From Chitiniphilus shinanonensis DSM 23277 (lineage in GTDB: Bacteria; Pseudomonadota; Gammaproteobacteria; Burkholderiales; Chitinibacteraceae), in contig NZ_KB895334.1 of assembly GCF_000374805.1 (NCBI RefSeq), forward strand, positions 318,685-382,684: a stretch of DNA of 64,000 nt, read 5' to 3'. Below, piece by piece: positions 10,569-18,905 of the stretch (its first letter is position 1; each line of letters begins with the position of its first letter). The notes beneath the pieces were generated by a model. It made no database searches and was not told the DNA's origin. It was given only the letters and a program-made list of their open reading frames with translations. The position numbers were made by a program, and so were the translations under genes.

Positions 10569-10719
10569 TTGTTCCCCACGTGCGTGGGGATGAACCGTCC
10601 TTGCTGGTCTCTTCGGCGTTGAGCTTGGCGTGTTCCCCACGTGCGTGGGGATGGACCGTCGCGGCGCAAGGGCACACCTTCCGGCAGACCGTGTTCCCCA
10701 CGTGCGTGGGGATGAACCG
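10569..10719 (+). CRISPR. Type I-E CRISPR array, 3 repeats and 2 spacers
   Basis: 29 bp repeats, GTGTTCCCC...GATGAACCG, at 10569-10597, 10630-10658 and 10691-10719, with two 32 bp spacers (10598-10629 and 10659-10690), the exact geometry of type I-E. The stem CCCCACG...CGTGGGG is preserved in all three. The first repeat differs at its first base (T for G) and the middle one has G for A near its end (GATGGACCG); the third, leader-distal one is the consensus. No further degenerate repeat is visible downstream. Array direction follows from the leader next to cas2. Confidence 0.95.
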
Positions 10720-10825
10720 CCACACAAACGGCAAAGGAACTAGCTCTCTCATCTGAACCGCCCGGCCAGTCGAGCGAGGTCACGCTCGCAGTCGGCCTGA
10801 TTGCCTTCACCTCCCTGTCAATTCC

Positions 10826-10844
10826 CCATCGGAATTCCCGATGG
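10826..10844. promoter_or_regulatory. Inverted repeat upstream of the SDR gene
   Basis: Perfect 7 bp dyad CCATCGG-N5-CCGATGG, 83 bp before the SDR start codon and 106 bp after the last CRISPR repeat. TTTTT follows about 11 bases later, so it could be either an operator or a weak terminator of the array transcript. Assignment is tentative. The rest of 10720-10926 shows no gene. Confidence 0.3.
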
Positions 10845-10926
10845 TGCTATCGCGTTTTTCCGTTTCGCTTCTTCCGCCAAGCCAGCGATGCTGGATCACG
10901 GCAATCCAACCAACGGAACGGAAAAC

Positions 10927-11664
10927 ATGGCGAAGACGCAAGCGGGAAAATCAACGGTGCTGATCGTGGGCGGCAGTTCCGGGATGGGGCTGGCGCTGGC
11001 GCGGCGATGTCTGGATGCGGGTGCACGGGTCGTCATTGCGGGGCGCAACGCCGACAAGCTCGCCGCCGCGCAGGATCGACTGCAAAGGCCCACGCAGCTT
11101 CAGGCCATCGCGGTCGATATTTCATGGGAAGACCAGGTGGCCCGATTGTTTGAACAGGTAGGTCCGGTGGACCACGTCGTCAGCACGGCGGCCGATATTG
11201 CCGGTGCTTATCAACTGCTGCCGTCGCTGGATCTGCAAGCGGCGCAACGCGTGGTGGAAAGCAAGCTCTATGGCCCCCTGCTGCTGGCCAAGTACGGCGC
11301 GCCGAAATTGTCGGCAACCGGCTCGATCACCTTTATCTCCGGCATCGCCGCCTACCGACCGGCCGCCCGCGGCTCGGTGGTCGCCGCCGTCAATGCGGCG
11401 CTGGAGGGGCTGGTGCGCGCGCTGGCGGTCGAACTCGCGCCCATCCGTGTCAACGCGGTCTCGCCCGGCTGGGTCGATACGCCCATCTGGCGTTTCGTTG
11501 CGGGCGACAGGAAAGACGACACCTTGAGCGCGATGGCCGAGCGGTTGCCCGTTGGGCGTACCGGACAGCCCGACGACATCGCTCACGCGATCGGTTTTCT
11601 CATGGACAACACGTTCACGACAGGGACGATATTGCACGTGGAAGGCGGGCATCGCCTGATCTGA
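10927..11664 (+). CDS. SDR-family protein lacking the YxxxK catalytic pair
   Basis: 245 residues with a Rossmann fold: nucleotide-binding VLIVGGSSGMGLALARR near the N-terminus and the C-terminal RVNAVSPGWVDTP that is typical of short-chain dehydrogenases. The catalytic Ser is plausible (FISGIAAYRP), but where YxxxK should follow the sequence reads RGSVVAAVNAALEG, with no Tyr or Lys. A subgroup of SDRs with this AxNAAxEGL pattern exists, so the substitution may be a family trait rather than decay. Substrate unknown. The 3' end overlaps the convergent LysR-type gene by 50 bp. Confidence 0.8.
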   Translation: MAKTQAGKSTVLIVGGSSGMGLALARRCLDAGARVVIAGRNADKLAAAQDRLQRPTQLQAIAVDISWEDQVARLFEQVGPVDHVVSTAADIAGAYQLLPSLDLQAAQRVVESKLYGPLLLAKYGAPKLSATGSITFISGIAAYRPAARGSVVAAVNAALEGLVRALAVELAPIRVNAVSPGWVDTPIWRFVAGDRKDDTLSAMAERLPVGRTGQPDDIAHAIGFLMDNTFTTGTILHVEGGHRLI

Positions 11665-12554
11665 GCGGCATCGCCGCGGCCTCCGCCACGGCAACGAACT
11701 GCCGCAGCGCGGGGGGCTGGGTGCGGCGTCGACGCCAGATCGCAACCAGCGATGCGGTCCGGTTGGGAGCGGGCCAGGGTATTTCGACGAGCTTTCCGCT
11801 GTCGAGCATGTCGGCAATGGCAAGACGCGGCACCAGTGCCAGCCCCGCGCCTGCGGCAACCAGCCGGACGATCGTGGCCATGCTGTCCACTTCGGCCGCA
11901 AGCTGCGGGGCGACCAAGCCGGCTTCGGCAAAGGCCTGGTCGAACAGGTGCCGGTAGATGCAGCCCACTTCAGTCGCCACGAAACGCTGTGCCGCCAGTG
12001 CAGCCAGATCGTGCCCGGACAGCGGCCTGTCGGGCGCCGCGATCAGCACCAGCGGTTCCAATGACAGTGATCGTTTGAAGAAGAAGTTCATCCAGTGCCC
12101 CCCTTTCAAAGCAGCAGGCAATGTCGATCCCGCCGCTCGCCAGCAGCTGCATCAGCGTGCCCGACCCGGCGATCTTCATCTGCACGGAGACGTCCGGATG
12201 CGCCCCCTGGAAGGCCGCCAGCCATCCGGGCATCGTGGTGGAGGCGATCGTTTCCAGGGTGCCGATGGTCAGCCGCCTGGCCGGCTGGTCCGCCGCGGTC
12301 TGAACGGCGGCCCGCGCTTCATCCAGCAGCGCCAGGATCTCTTCGGCATATCGCTGCATCACAGCACCCGCCGCAGTCAATTCCAGGCTCGTTCTGGAGC
12401 GGGTGAACAGCCGGGTGCCAAGGTCGTTTTCCAGCAGTTGGAGCTGGTCGCTCACGCTGGACTGCGCAAGGTGGATCTCCGCGGCCGCGCGAGTGATGTT
12501 GCGGCAGCGGGCGACCGCGAGAAAGGTCTTCAGTAAACCGGGACGGATATTCAT
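11615..12554 (-). pseudogene. LysR-type transcriptional regulator, frameshifted
   Basis: From ATG 12554 the protein starts MNIRPGLLKTFLAVARCRNI with a canonical winged HTH (TRAAAEIHLAQSSVSDQLQLLE, then LGTRLFTRSRTSLELT). The effector domain reads on to IDIACCFERG and then continues in another frame from HWMNFFFKRSLSLEPLVLIAAPD to the end at 11615. The switch falls in a run of six Cs on the plus strand (12098-12103); removing one base joins both parts into a regulator of about 312 residues. So either a recent null mutation or a sequencing error in a homopolymer. It lies downstream of and codirectional with the aryl polyene cluster, and overlaps the SDR gene end to end. Confidence 0.85.
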
Positions 12555-12652
12555 ACGCCTCCACCAAAACGCGGGCCGGGCCGTGATCGGGCTGGCTTCA
12601 ACCCAGTGGTTCCAGGCCGCAACGTTGCGCCCGGCGCTGGACCAACCGAAGC

Positions 12653-13882
12653 CTACACCCGCCCGAACACCAACGAAGTATTGATCCCCCCGAACGCGAA
12701 GTTGTTGCTCATCACGAACTCGCAATCGATGTCGCGGCCGTCGCCGGTCAGGTAGTCCAGCGGGGCGCAGCGGGGGTCGGGGCGGTGCAGGTTGAGGGTG
12801 GGGGCGAAGTGGCGCGCGCGTTGCATTTCGATGGTGAGCCATGCCTCCAGCGCGCCGCAGGCGCCCAGGGTGTGGCCGAGGTAGCTTTTCAGCGAGCTGA
12901 TCGGCATGCCGCCGCCGAACACGGCGTGGGTGGCCTGGGTTTCGGCGATGTCGCCCTGCTCGGTGGCGGTGCCGTGGCCGTTCACATAGCCGATGGCGCC
13001 GGGGGGCAGGTTGGCGTCGCGCAGCGCCAGGCGCATCGCTTCGGCCATGGTGGCGGCCTGCGGCTGGGTCACGTGGGCGCCGTCGCTGTTGGTGCCGTAG
13101 CCCAGCACTTCGGCATGGATCTGCGCGCCGCGCGCGCGGGCGTGCTCGTAGTCTTCCAGGATCAGCGTGCCAGCGCCTTCGCCCACCACCAGCCCGTCGC
13201 GGTCGATGTCGTAGGGGCGGGGGGTGGTGTGCGGCGCGTCGTTGCGGGTGCTGGTGGCGAACAGGGTGTCGAACACCACCGCGTCCACCGCGCACAGTTC
13301 CTCGGCGCCGCCGGCGATCATCGCCACCGCGTGGCCGTGGCGGATCGCCTCGTAGGCGTAGCCGATGCCCTGGCTGCCGGAGGTACAGGCGCTGGAGGTG
13401 GTGTACACCCGGCCGGTCAGGCCGAAGAACACGCCGATGTTCACCGCGGTGGTGTGCGCCATCATCTTCAGGTAGCTGGTGGCGTTGATCGACGCGGTGG
13501 ATTTGTCCAGCAGCATGCGGCCGAAATCGCCGATGGCCGACGGCGTGCCGGACGACGAGCCATAGGCTACGCCGACCGCACCGCGGGTCAGGATCGGGTC
13601 GTCCAGCAGGCCGGCGTCCAGCAGCGCCAGCTCGCTGGCGCGGCACGCCATCAACGCCACGCGGCCCATGCTGCGGGTGCGCTTGCGGTTGTAGTGCGCC
13701 GGCAGCTCGAACGGCGCGGCGGGCGCGCCCAGCTGGGTGTTCAGGCCGTCGTATTCGGCCCAGTCGCTCATGCGTACCACGCCGCTGTGGCCGGCGCGCA
13801 GGCGGGCGTCGATGGTCGGCCAGTCGCAGCCCAGCGGGCTGATGCCGGCCATGCCGGTGACGACGACACGGCGCGGCTTCAT
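12653..13882 (-). CDS. Beta-ketoacyl-ACP synthase (FabF-like) of the aryl polyene cluster
   Basis: 409 residues. Thiolase-fold condensing enzyme with the full Cys-His-His set: SSACTSGSQGIGYAYEA (Cys), VNGHGTATEQGD (His), KSYLGHTLGACGALE (His). N-terminal RRVVVTGMAGISPLGCDW and C-terminal NNFAFGGINTSLVF are also canonical. It would extend the polyene chain on an ACP in the cytoplasm. Corresponds by context to one of the ketosynthases of aryl polyene clusters. The start overlaps the ketoreductase stop by 4 bp (ATGA). Last gene of the operon. Confidence 0.93.
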   Translation of the reverse strand: MKPRRVVVTGMAGISPLGCDWPTIDARLRAGHSGVVRMSDWAEYDGLNTQLGAPAAPFELPAHYNRKRTRSMGRVALMACRASELALLDAGLLDDPILTRGAVGVAYGSSSGTPSAIGDFGRMLLDKSTASINATSYLKMMAHTTAVNIGVFFGLTGRVYTTSSACTSGSQGIGYAYEAIRHGHAVAMIAGGAEELCAVDAVVFDTLFATSTRNDAPHTTPRPYDIDRDGLVVGEGAGTLILEDYEHARARGAQIHAEVLGYGTNSDGAHVTQPQAATMAEAMRLALRDANLPPGAIGYVNGHGTATEQGDIAETQATHAVFGGGMPISSLKSYLGHTLGACGALEAWLTIEMQRARHFAPTLNLHRPDPRCAPLDYLTGDGRDIDCEFVMSNNFAFGGINTSLVFGRV

Positions 13883-14604
13883 GCCAGCCCCCCGTTCACC
13901 GAGATCACCTGCCGGGTGATGTAGCCGGCGTCCTCGCGCATCAGGAAGGCCACGGCGGCGGCCACCTCGTCGGGCGTGCCCAGGCGGCGCGCGGGCACCT
14001 GCTTCAGCGCTTCGTCGCGCACTTCCTGCGGCAGCATTTCGGTATCGATCAGCCCCGGCGCCACGCAATTCACCGTGATCCGGCGCTTGGCCAGCTCCAG
14101 CGCCAGCGCCTTAGTGGCGCCGATGATGCCGGCTTTGGCGGCGCTGTAGTTCACCTGGCCGCGATTGCCGATCAGGCCGGACACCGACGCCACGGTGACG
14201 ATGCGGCCCGGCTGGCGCCGCTGCACCATCGGCATCACCAGCGGGTGCAGCACGTTGTAGAAACCGTCCAGGTTGGTGCGCAGCACGCCGTCCCATTCCG
14301 CGTCGGTCATCGCCGGGAACGCGGCGTCGGCGGCGATGCCGGCGTTGCAGACCACGCCGTAGCAGGCCCCGTGCGCGGCCACGTCCGCTTCCAGCGCGGC
14401 GCGACAGGCGGCGCGGTCCGCCACGTCGAATTGCAGCACGCGCACCTGTCGGCCCAGCCGGGCGATCTGCTGCGCCAGCTGCTCGATATCGTCGCGCCGC
14501 TGACGGCAATGCAGCGCCAGGTCGAAGCCGTCGCGGGCCAGCCGCAGGGCGATGGCATGGCCGATGCCGCGATTGGCGCCGGTGACGAGGATGGTTTGGC
14601 TCAT
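13879..14604 (-). CDS. 3-oxoacyl-ACP reductase (FabG-like) of the aryl polyene cluster
   Basis: 241 residues. SDR with all hallmarks: TGANRGIGHAIALRLA for NADPH, CNAG, catalytic Ser in VASVSGLIGNRGQ, and YSAAKAG (YxxxK), plus NCVAPGLIDTEM. Reduces the beta-keto group after each condensation. Unlike the SDR at 10.9 kb, its catalytic residues are intact. Overlaps the ketosynthase downstream by 4 bp; a 340 bp gap separates it from the dehydratase upstream. Confidence 0.93.
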   Translation of the reverse strand: MSQTILVTGANRGIGHAIALRLARDGFDLALHCRQRRDDIEQLAQQIARLGRQVRVLQFDVADRAACRAALEADVAAHGACYGVVCNAGIAADAAFPAMTDAEWDGVLRTNLDGFYNVLHPLVMPMVQRRQPGRIVTVASVSGLIGNRGQVNYSAAKAGIIGATKALALELAKRRITVNCVAPGLIDTEMLPQEVRDEALKQVPARRLGTPDEVAAAVAFLMREDAGYITRQVISVNGGLA

Positions 14605-14944
14605 GGACGATCCGGGGCGGCCACGCTCGGGTGGTCGCTGTTTCTTACTGAATTCGTTGGTTTACGGGCCGCGACCGATGGCGGCGGCACGGTGCGCAGT
14701 GTAGCGCCAAGGCGCCGTTTCCGGCGTGATCCGGACACGAATGGCGGCTGGTGCCTGGTGGTGCACGGCTTGCTGGGCGCGCTCCACCCGGATGGGCGCC
14801 GCGCCGGCCGAAAGAGGGTCGCGACGCTCGACCGTGCTCGTGCCGCGCCGGCTTGGAGCGCGACAAGTGGGCAGTACAAGGTGCACGGCAAGTGAGGCTC
14901 GGCGCCGCCGCGGGACGCGGCCAGAAGGGCGTTGTTGGCCGCTC
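14605..14944. other. 340 bp gap inside the aryl polyene operon
   Basis: No reading frame here resembles a known protein and none has a good ribosome binding site. Such a gap is unusual between genes that otherwise overlap; it could be decayed sequence or hold an internal promoter for fabG-like and ketosynthase genes. No clear motif or dyad was found. Confidence 0.4.
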
Positions 14945-15412
14945 TTACGCCTCGGGATGCAGAAAGCGCGTCACGTCGTCGGGCTGAAACACTGACAGCA
15001 GGCAGGCGGCCAGCGGCGTGCCGTCGGGCCGGGCGATGCGGCAGCGCATCGCCGCCATGCCGTTGTCGGCCTGGAACTCGCGCTCGGCGAACACCCGCAG
15101 CACCTCGCCGCGGTGGAACCACGGCGTGTCGGCGCGATAGTCGCGGGTGCCGACCAGGAACCCCACCCGCACCGGCTGCCCGGCGCGCAACGCGTCGGCG
15201 CCCACCAGCGCGGCGGCGCTCTGCGCCATGTATTCGATGCCTACCCAGGCGCCCACCCGGCCGTGTTCGCAGAACGGCGAGGCGTCGCGGATGACCAGCT
15301 CGGTCTCGATGGCGTCGGGCCTTAGCGCCACCACCCGGTCGAGCAGGATCATCGGCGCGGCGTGGGGCAGCAGGTCGGCAATCGGCGGCAGGAATTCGGG
15401 CTTACAGGACAT
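14945..15412 (-). CDS. Hot-dog 3-hydroxyacyl-ACP dehydratase (ApeP-like)
   Basis: 155 residues, single hot-dog domain. The likely active-site His is in LLPHAAPMILLDRVV and the acidic residue in VGIEYMAQSAAALVG. The protein resembles the small dehydratases of aryl polyene clusters (ApeP type), which act with an ApeI-type partner; here that partner is the C-terminal domain of the adenylation protein at 26.5-28.2 kb. Would eliminate water to form the conjugated double bonds. Start 15412 is preceded by the low-GC stretch described separately. Confidence 0.82.
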   Translation of the reverse strand: MSCKPEFLPPIADLLPHAAPMILLDRVVALRPDAIETELVIRDASPFCEHGRVGAWVGIEYMAQSAAALVGADALRAGQPVRVGFLVGTRDYRADTPWFHRGEVLRVFAEREFQADNGMAAMRCRIARPDGTPLAACLLSVFQPDDVTRFLHPEA

Positions 15413-16181
15413 GAGCGGCGGGGAGGGCCAGGGCGAGGTGCAGGCGAGGGATTTTCCCACGAATGCGCCGCACCGCGGTGGTGCGGCGTGGCGGGTGGCG
15501 CTGCCGCAATCGCTGGACCAAGGTGTGCGCCATTGCATGCGCCAATTCCGGTTGGCGCCGAATTACGGCTGTGGCGTTTTCCTGCCCACGTCAAATCGAT
15601 GACATCGCTTGCCGGTCCGAATAAGTAATCGATCGGAATAAAGATGAATCGCGCCGCACGGCTATCGCATCGCGAATCCGAAACGGCTGCTTTGTCGTGT
15701 CGGCGGGAATGTCGTCCCTATCGGCGGATTAATCGAGTGGGGCGCATGCATCTTTTGATGACAGCATTGTGAAATAACTCGTTCGCTCGGCATCGGCAAA
15801 TAAGGCGATATCGCCATTCGTCGAAAAAATGGAAATCGGCATGCCGCCGGTGACCACGGCGCATTATTCCGTTCTCCCCTCCCGCATTCGATCAATGGGC
15901 ATGGCCGCGCATGCAAATGCCGCACCCGGCTATCGGGCACCTCGATTTGAGCGGATTGCCGGGCGCTTTAATATGTGGCGCAAACCGCATGCAATCTTTC
16001 CACTCTTTCCGGCATTGCCGCATCCGCTTTCCCGCACTCGCGGAATTCGATGGGGGAACGTGTTTCGATCCGATTGCCCGAACCCCATCCGGCCATCCGT
16101 CGCCGATCATGCCGCGATCGGGGGCCGGCGCTCGATGCAAACACCCGCCTGGCGCGGCCCGGGAGCCGCGCCGTACCGTGC
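15413..16181. other. Low-GC stretch without a recognisable gene
   Basis: Base composition falls well below the flanking pigment genes, most clearly from 15540 to 16100, and stop codons are frequent in all frames. No homology can be recognised by eye. It may contain a promoter for the three genes downstream on the minus strand, but no good hexamer pair was identified. It looks like inserted or decayed DNA within the cluster. Confidence 0.4.
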
Positions 16182-16598
16182 TTACACCTTGGTGCCGACG
16201 ATGATGCTGTTCTCGATGGCCGGCAGGTAGCCGGTGTAGTCGTCCGGCGACGCCAGGCGGATGACCAGATGTGCATCCACGGGCAGCGATTTCAACTGGT
16301 CCGGCGTATTGACGGTAAAGCCGACGGTCAATTGCATGGTGAAGTTGGGCTGGTTGACCATGGCCTCCGCCACGGCGAAGGCCGTATCCGGGATTGCCTC
16401 GTCCAGCGTTCTGACGAATACGCTGTTTCTGACCGGATGGCCGAATGTGCCGAAATTGATATTGACGACCAGGGTATCGACCGCGACGGCATCGGGCCCC
16501 TCGTTCGTGATGCTGATTTCGTAGGGAAAGCCAACGTTATTGGTCAGAGCGATGCCGTAAGGAGAAACCTGGACAAAGGTGGCGCTGAAAGTGCTCAT
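16182..16598 (-). CDS. Hypothetical protein, possible all-beta (Ig-like) fold
   Basis: 138 residues, no signal peptide or membrane segment. Alternating hydrophobic and polar residues, with GIALTNNVGFPYEISITNEG and PVRNSVFVRTLDEAIPD, suggest a beta sandwich, but this is only an impression; no known family is recognised. GAGGA lies about 7 bases before the ATG. Its codon use is less GC-rich than its neighbours and it sits as an extra gene between the dehydratase and the second ketosynthase, so it was probably gained separately. A hairpin and a promoter-like sequence lie upstream. Confidence 0.6.
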   Translation of the reverse strand: MSTFSATFVQVSPYGIALTNNVGFPYEISITNEGPDAVAVDTLVVNINFGTFGHPVRNSVFVRTLDEAIPDTAFAVAEAMVNQPNFTMQLTVGFTVNTPDQLKSLPVDAHLVIRLASPDDYTGYLPAIENSIIVGTKV

Positions 16599-16625
16599 GG
16601 GAAATCCTCATCGGAATGGATTTGG

Positions 16626-16652
16626 ATGGCGCCGCCTTGTAGGCGGCGCCAT
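16626..16652. repeat. Perfect hairpin in the 5' region of the hypothetical gene
   Basis: Stem ATGGCGCCGCC / GGCGGCGCCAT, 11 bp with a 5 base loop, starting 28 bp before the minus-strand start codon at 16598. No T run follows on either strand, so it is not an obvious terminator. If transcribed it would be a strong 5' UTR structure. Confidence 0.6.
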
Positions 16653-16845
16653 GATCGGCAATGGGCAGGTTTTGCCTGGATTGCCGCCCCGTCATGCTGG
16701 ATTGGCGTGATGGAGATTCCAAAGAATAATTGCGATTCAATTGCATTCAAGGGCAATTTAGGAGAAATTTTTGCGCCACAGCATGAATTCGCCGCATGCC
16801 GCGATATCGCGTGCCTGGACGGGTCATTGCCATGCGGACGAGGTA

Positions 16846-16953
16846 GGACGAAGGCCCGGCGCATGGCTGCCTTGTCCCCCGCGGCACTCGGCACGCCTTG
16901 CTCGGCATCCTGGCCTTCGCTCTTCGCATCCGCGTTCGAAGGTCGATTCGCCC
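16846..16953 (+). mobile_element. Truncated copy of the CTAG-type MITE found at 26.2 kb
   Basis: The segment GGACGAAGGCC...GCGCATGGCTGC...CCGCGGCACTCGGCACGCC...GAAGGTCGATTCGCCC aligns with the minus strand of the element at 26160-26430, with one gap of roughly 20 bases and scattered changes. Only the right end with its terminal repeat remains; no matching left end is found in the preceding 250 bp. It therefore looks like a decayed or one-ended relic, lying in the low-GC island beside the ketosynthase stop. Confidence 0.7.
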
Positions 16954-16981
16954 GGGCGTTGTGGGCAGTCCGGCGCGCGGC

Positions 16982-18145
16982 TCAGCGCTGCAACGCCAGC
17001 ACGATATTGTTGCCGCCGAAGGCGAACGACTGGCTCAACGCCACGCGCGATGGCGTCGCCAGGCGTTGGCCGGGGGCGACCAGCGCCAGCGGCGGCAGCG
17101 TTGGGTCGATCCGTTCGGTGCCGTACTGCGGCGGCAGGCGGCCGTCGCCGGTCAGCGTCAGCCAGGCGATGCCGGCCTCGATGGCACCGGCGGCCCCCAG
17201 CGCGTGGCCGGTCAGCGGCTTGGTCGAGCTGCACGGCACGCCGGGCAGCAACTCGGCGGTGACGGCGGCTTCCATCGCGTCGTTGAGCGGCGTGGCGGTG
17301 CCGTGCAGGTTGAGGTAGCCGACGTCGGCGGCGGCCAGCCCGGCGCGTTGCAACGCCTGGCGCAACGCGCGGCGCGCGCCGTCGCCGGCCGGATCGGGGG
17401 CCGAGATATGGTGCGCGTCCGAGCTTTCGCCCCAGCCGGCCAGCCGCACCGCGCCAGGGCCGCGCCGCATCAGGAACAGCGCGGCGCCCTCGCCGATGTT
17501 GATGCCGGCGCGGTCGGCGTCGAACGGGCGGCAGGGATCGGGCGACAGCGCCTCCAGCGCGCCGAAACCCGCCACCGTGAAGCGGCACAGGCTGTCGGCG
17601 CCGCCGGCCAGCACCAGGTCGGCCAGCCCGGCGTCCAGCAGCCGCGCCCCGGCCGCCAGCGCCTTGGCGCCCGAGGTGCAGGCGGTGGAGATCGCATACG
17701 CCGGCCCGGCGATGCCCAGCGCGGCGGCGAGGAATTCGGCGGGCGAACCCAGTTCCTGCTGCGCGTAATGGAAGCTGTCCGGCAGCGCGCCGTGGGCGGC
17801 GTGGTGCGCCACCGCCGCCTCGCCCTCGGCGATGCCGGCGGTGCTGGTGCCGATTACCACCGCGATGCGCGTCGGATCGACCGCCGCGCGCAACGCGTCG
17901 AACTCGGCGCGGATCTGCGCGAACGCGGCCCACAGCAGCGCGTTGTTGCGGCTGCGCCAGCGCGGCGCGTGTTCGGACAGGTCGGGCAGCGGCGCCGTCA
18001 CCTGCCCCAGATGCAGCGAGCGCCCCGGGCTGTAGCGCTCGGTGGCGCCCATGCCCGGCGCGCGGCCGGCGAACAGGTTGGCGCGGATGGTGTCCAGGTC
18101 CGCGCCCAGCGCGCAGACCATGCCCAGCGCGTGCAAGGTGCTCAT
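16982..18145 (-). CDS. Second beta-ketoacyl synthase of the aryl polyene cluster
   Basis: 387 residues. Cys-His-His active site present (ISTACTSGAKALAAG, NLHGTATPLND, KPLTGHALGAAGAIE) and the C-terminal SFAFGGNNIVLAL. N-terminus starts directly with LHALGMVCALGADL, shorter than FabF. Clusters of this type have two active ketosynthases plus a chain length factor; this one may act at initiation or early elongation. Its ATG overlaps the DUF3261 gene stop by 4 bp. Confidence 0.92.
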   Translation of the reverse strand: MSTLHALGMVCALGADLDTIRANLFAGRAPGMGATERYSPGRSLHLGQVTAPLPDLSEHAPRWRSRNNALLWAAFAQIRAEFDALRAAVDPTRIAVVIGTSTAGIAEGEAAVAHHAAHGALPDSFHYAQQELGSPAEFLAAALGIAGPAYAISTACTSGAKALAAGARLLDAGLADLVLAGGADSLCRFTVAGFGALEALSPDPCRPFDADRAGINIGEGAALFLMRRGPGAVRLAGWGESSDAHHISAPDPAGDGARRALRQALQRAGLAAADVGYLNLHGTATPLNDAMEAAVTAELLPGVPCSSTKPLTGHALGAAGAIEAGIAWLTLTGDGRLPPQYGTERIDPTLPPLALVAPGQRLATPSRVALSQSFAFGGNNIVLALQR

Positions 18146-18714
18146 GGCGCCTCCGTCGAATCGATGGTCAGCCGGTAGCCGTGCGCCGACACCAGTTCGC
18201 TGCGGCCCTGCCACGGCGCGCCGTCGCCGTAGGTGATGGTCTGCATCGTGCGGCCATGCGCATCGCGCACCGTGCGCACCCCGCCGGCCTCGTCGGTCTG
18301 CCAGCCGGCGGGCAGCGCCGCGCGCAACGCCGGCAACGGCGCATGCACCGCCAGCAGGTCGTTGACGATCAGCGCCGGCGGCAGCCCGGCCGGCAGACCC
18401 AGGCCCGGCCCCTCGACCACCCGCGCGCCGTCGTAGTCCAGCGTGAACAGCCGCACCGCCAGCGCATCGCCGATCAGCCGCACCGCCGTGGCGTCGCTTT
18501 GCAGCACCACCTCCAGCGCCTGCACCTGCCCGGCCCGCTCGATCACCAGCCGCTGCTGCGCCAGATGCTCGCCCAGCGCGGCGGGCGGCATCCGCCACAA
18601 CGCGGGCGCGAAGGCGGCGCAGGCTGTCAGGAGGAGGGCGGCCAGCAGCACGACTACCCCGCCGAGGGTGCCGGCACGAATAGAAAAGAGGCCGGTGGCA
18701 GGATGACGGGTCAC
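18142..18714 (-). CDS. DUF3261 outer-membrane-type lipoprotein
   Basis: 190 residues from GTG 18714. A hydrophobic signal (GGVVVLLAALLLTAC) ends in a lipobox with Cys, so the protein should be lipidated and exported. DUF3261 proteins accompany the LolA-like and MMPL proteins in aryl polyene clusters and probably help move the lipid-linked pigment to the outer membrane. An in-frame ATG at 18795 lies inside a palindromic repeat and would add 27 residues before the signal, so the GTG start is preferred, with AAAGG just upstream. Start uncertain. Confidence 0.78.
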   Translation of the reverse strand: MTRHPATGLFSIRAGTLGGVVVLLAALLLTACAAFAPALWRMPPAALGEHLAQQRLVIERAGQVQALEVVLQSDATAVRLIGDALAVRLFTLDYDGARVVEGPGLGLPAGLPPALIVNDLLAVHAPLPALRAALPAGWQTDEAGGVRTVRDAHGRTMQTITYGDGAPWQGRSELVSAHGYRLTIDSTEAP

Positions 18715-18757
18715 GGTGAGCCTTTGAATGTTGGTGGATTCCGAGCGGGCGGGATTG

Positions 18758-18900
18758 AACCCCACACCTTGAACCACAGAGAACACGGAGAACACAGAGC
18801 GGTCACGGAGAAAGGCATGACCGGCATCTTATGAAGCGGAAGGCTTCCTCTGTGTAACTTCGTGCGCTCACTGTCCTCTGTGGTTCAAGGTGTGGGGGTT
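18758..18900. repeat. CACAGAG-type palindromic repeat, copy 1
   Basis: Inverted arms CCCACACCTTGAACCACAGA (18761-18780) and TCTGTGGTTCAAGGTGTGGG (18877-18896) enclose CACGGAGAACACAGAG-like sequence, so transcripts on both strands would fold into a long hairpin. It occupies the space between the MMPL exporter and the lipoprotein gene. Related copies are at 28991-29120 and 40463-40678. Confidence 0.85.
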
Positions 18901-18905
18901 CCAAC

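Noticed and set aside
10751-10760. Possible fourth, degenerate CRISPR repeat (CTGAACCG)
   Set aside because: Only nine bases resemble the repeat tail and the spacing from repeat 3 (40 bp) does not fit the 61 bp period.
14601-15122. 173-codon minus-strand frame between ketoreductase and dehydratase
   Set aside because: It overlaps the dehydratase coding region in another frame, is Arg/Ala/Pro-rich and has no recognisable domain.
16898-18178. Long plus-strand open frame opposite the second ketosynthase
   Set aside because: It is an antisense shadow in very GC-rich DNA; the minus-strand frame has all ketosynthase motifs, while this one is rich in Arg, Gly, Gln and His and has no family resemblance.
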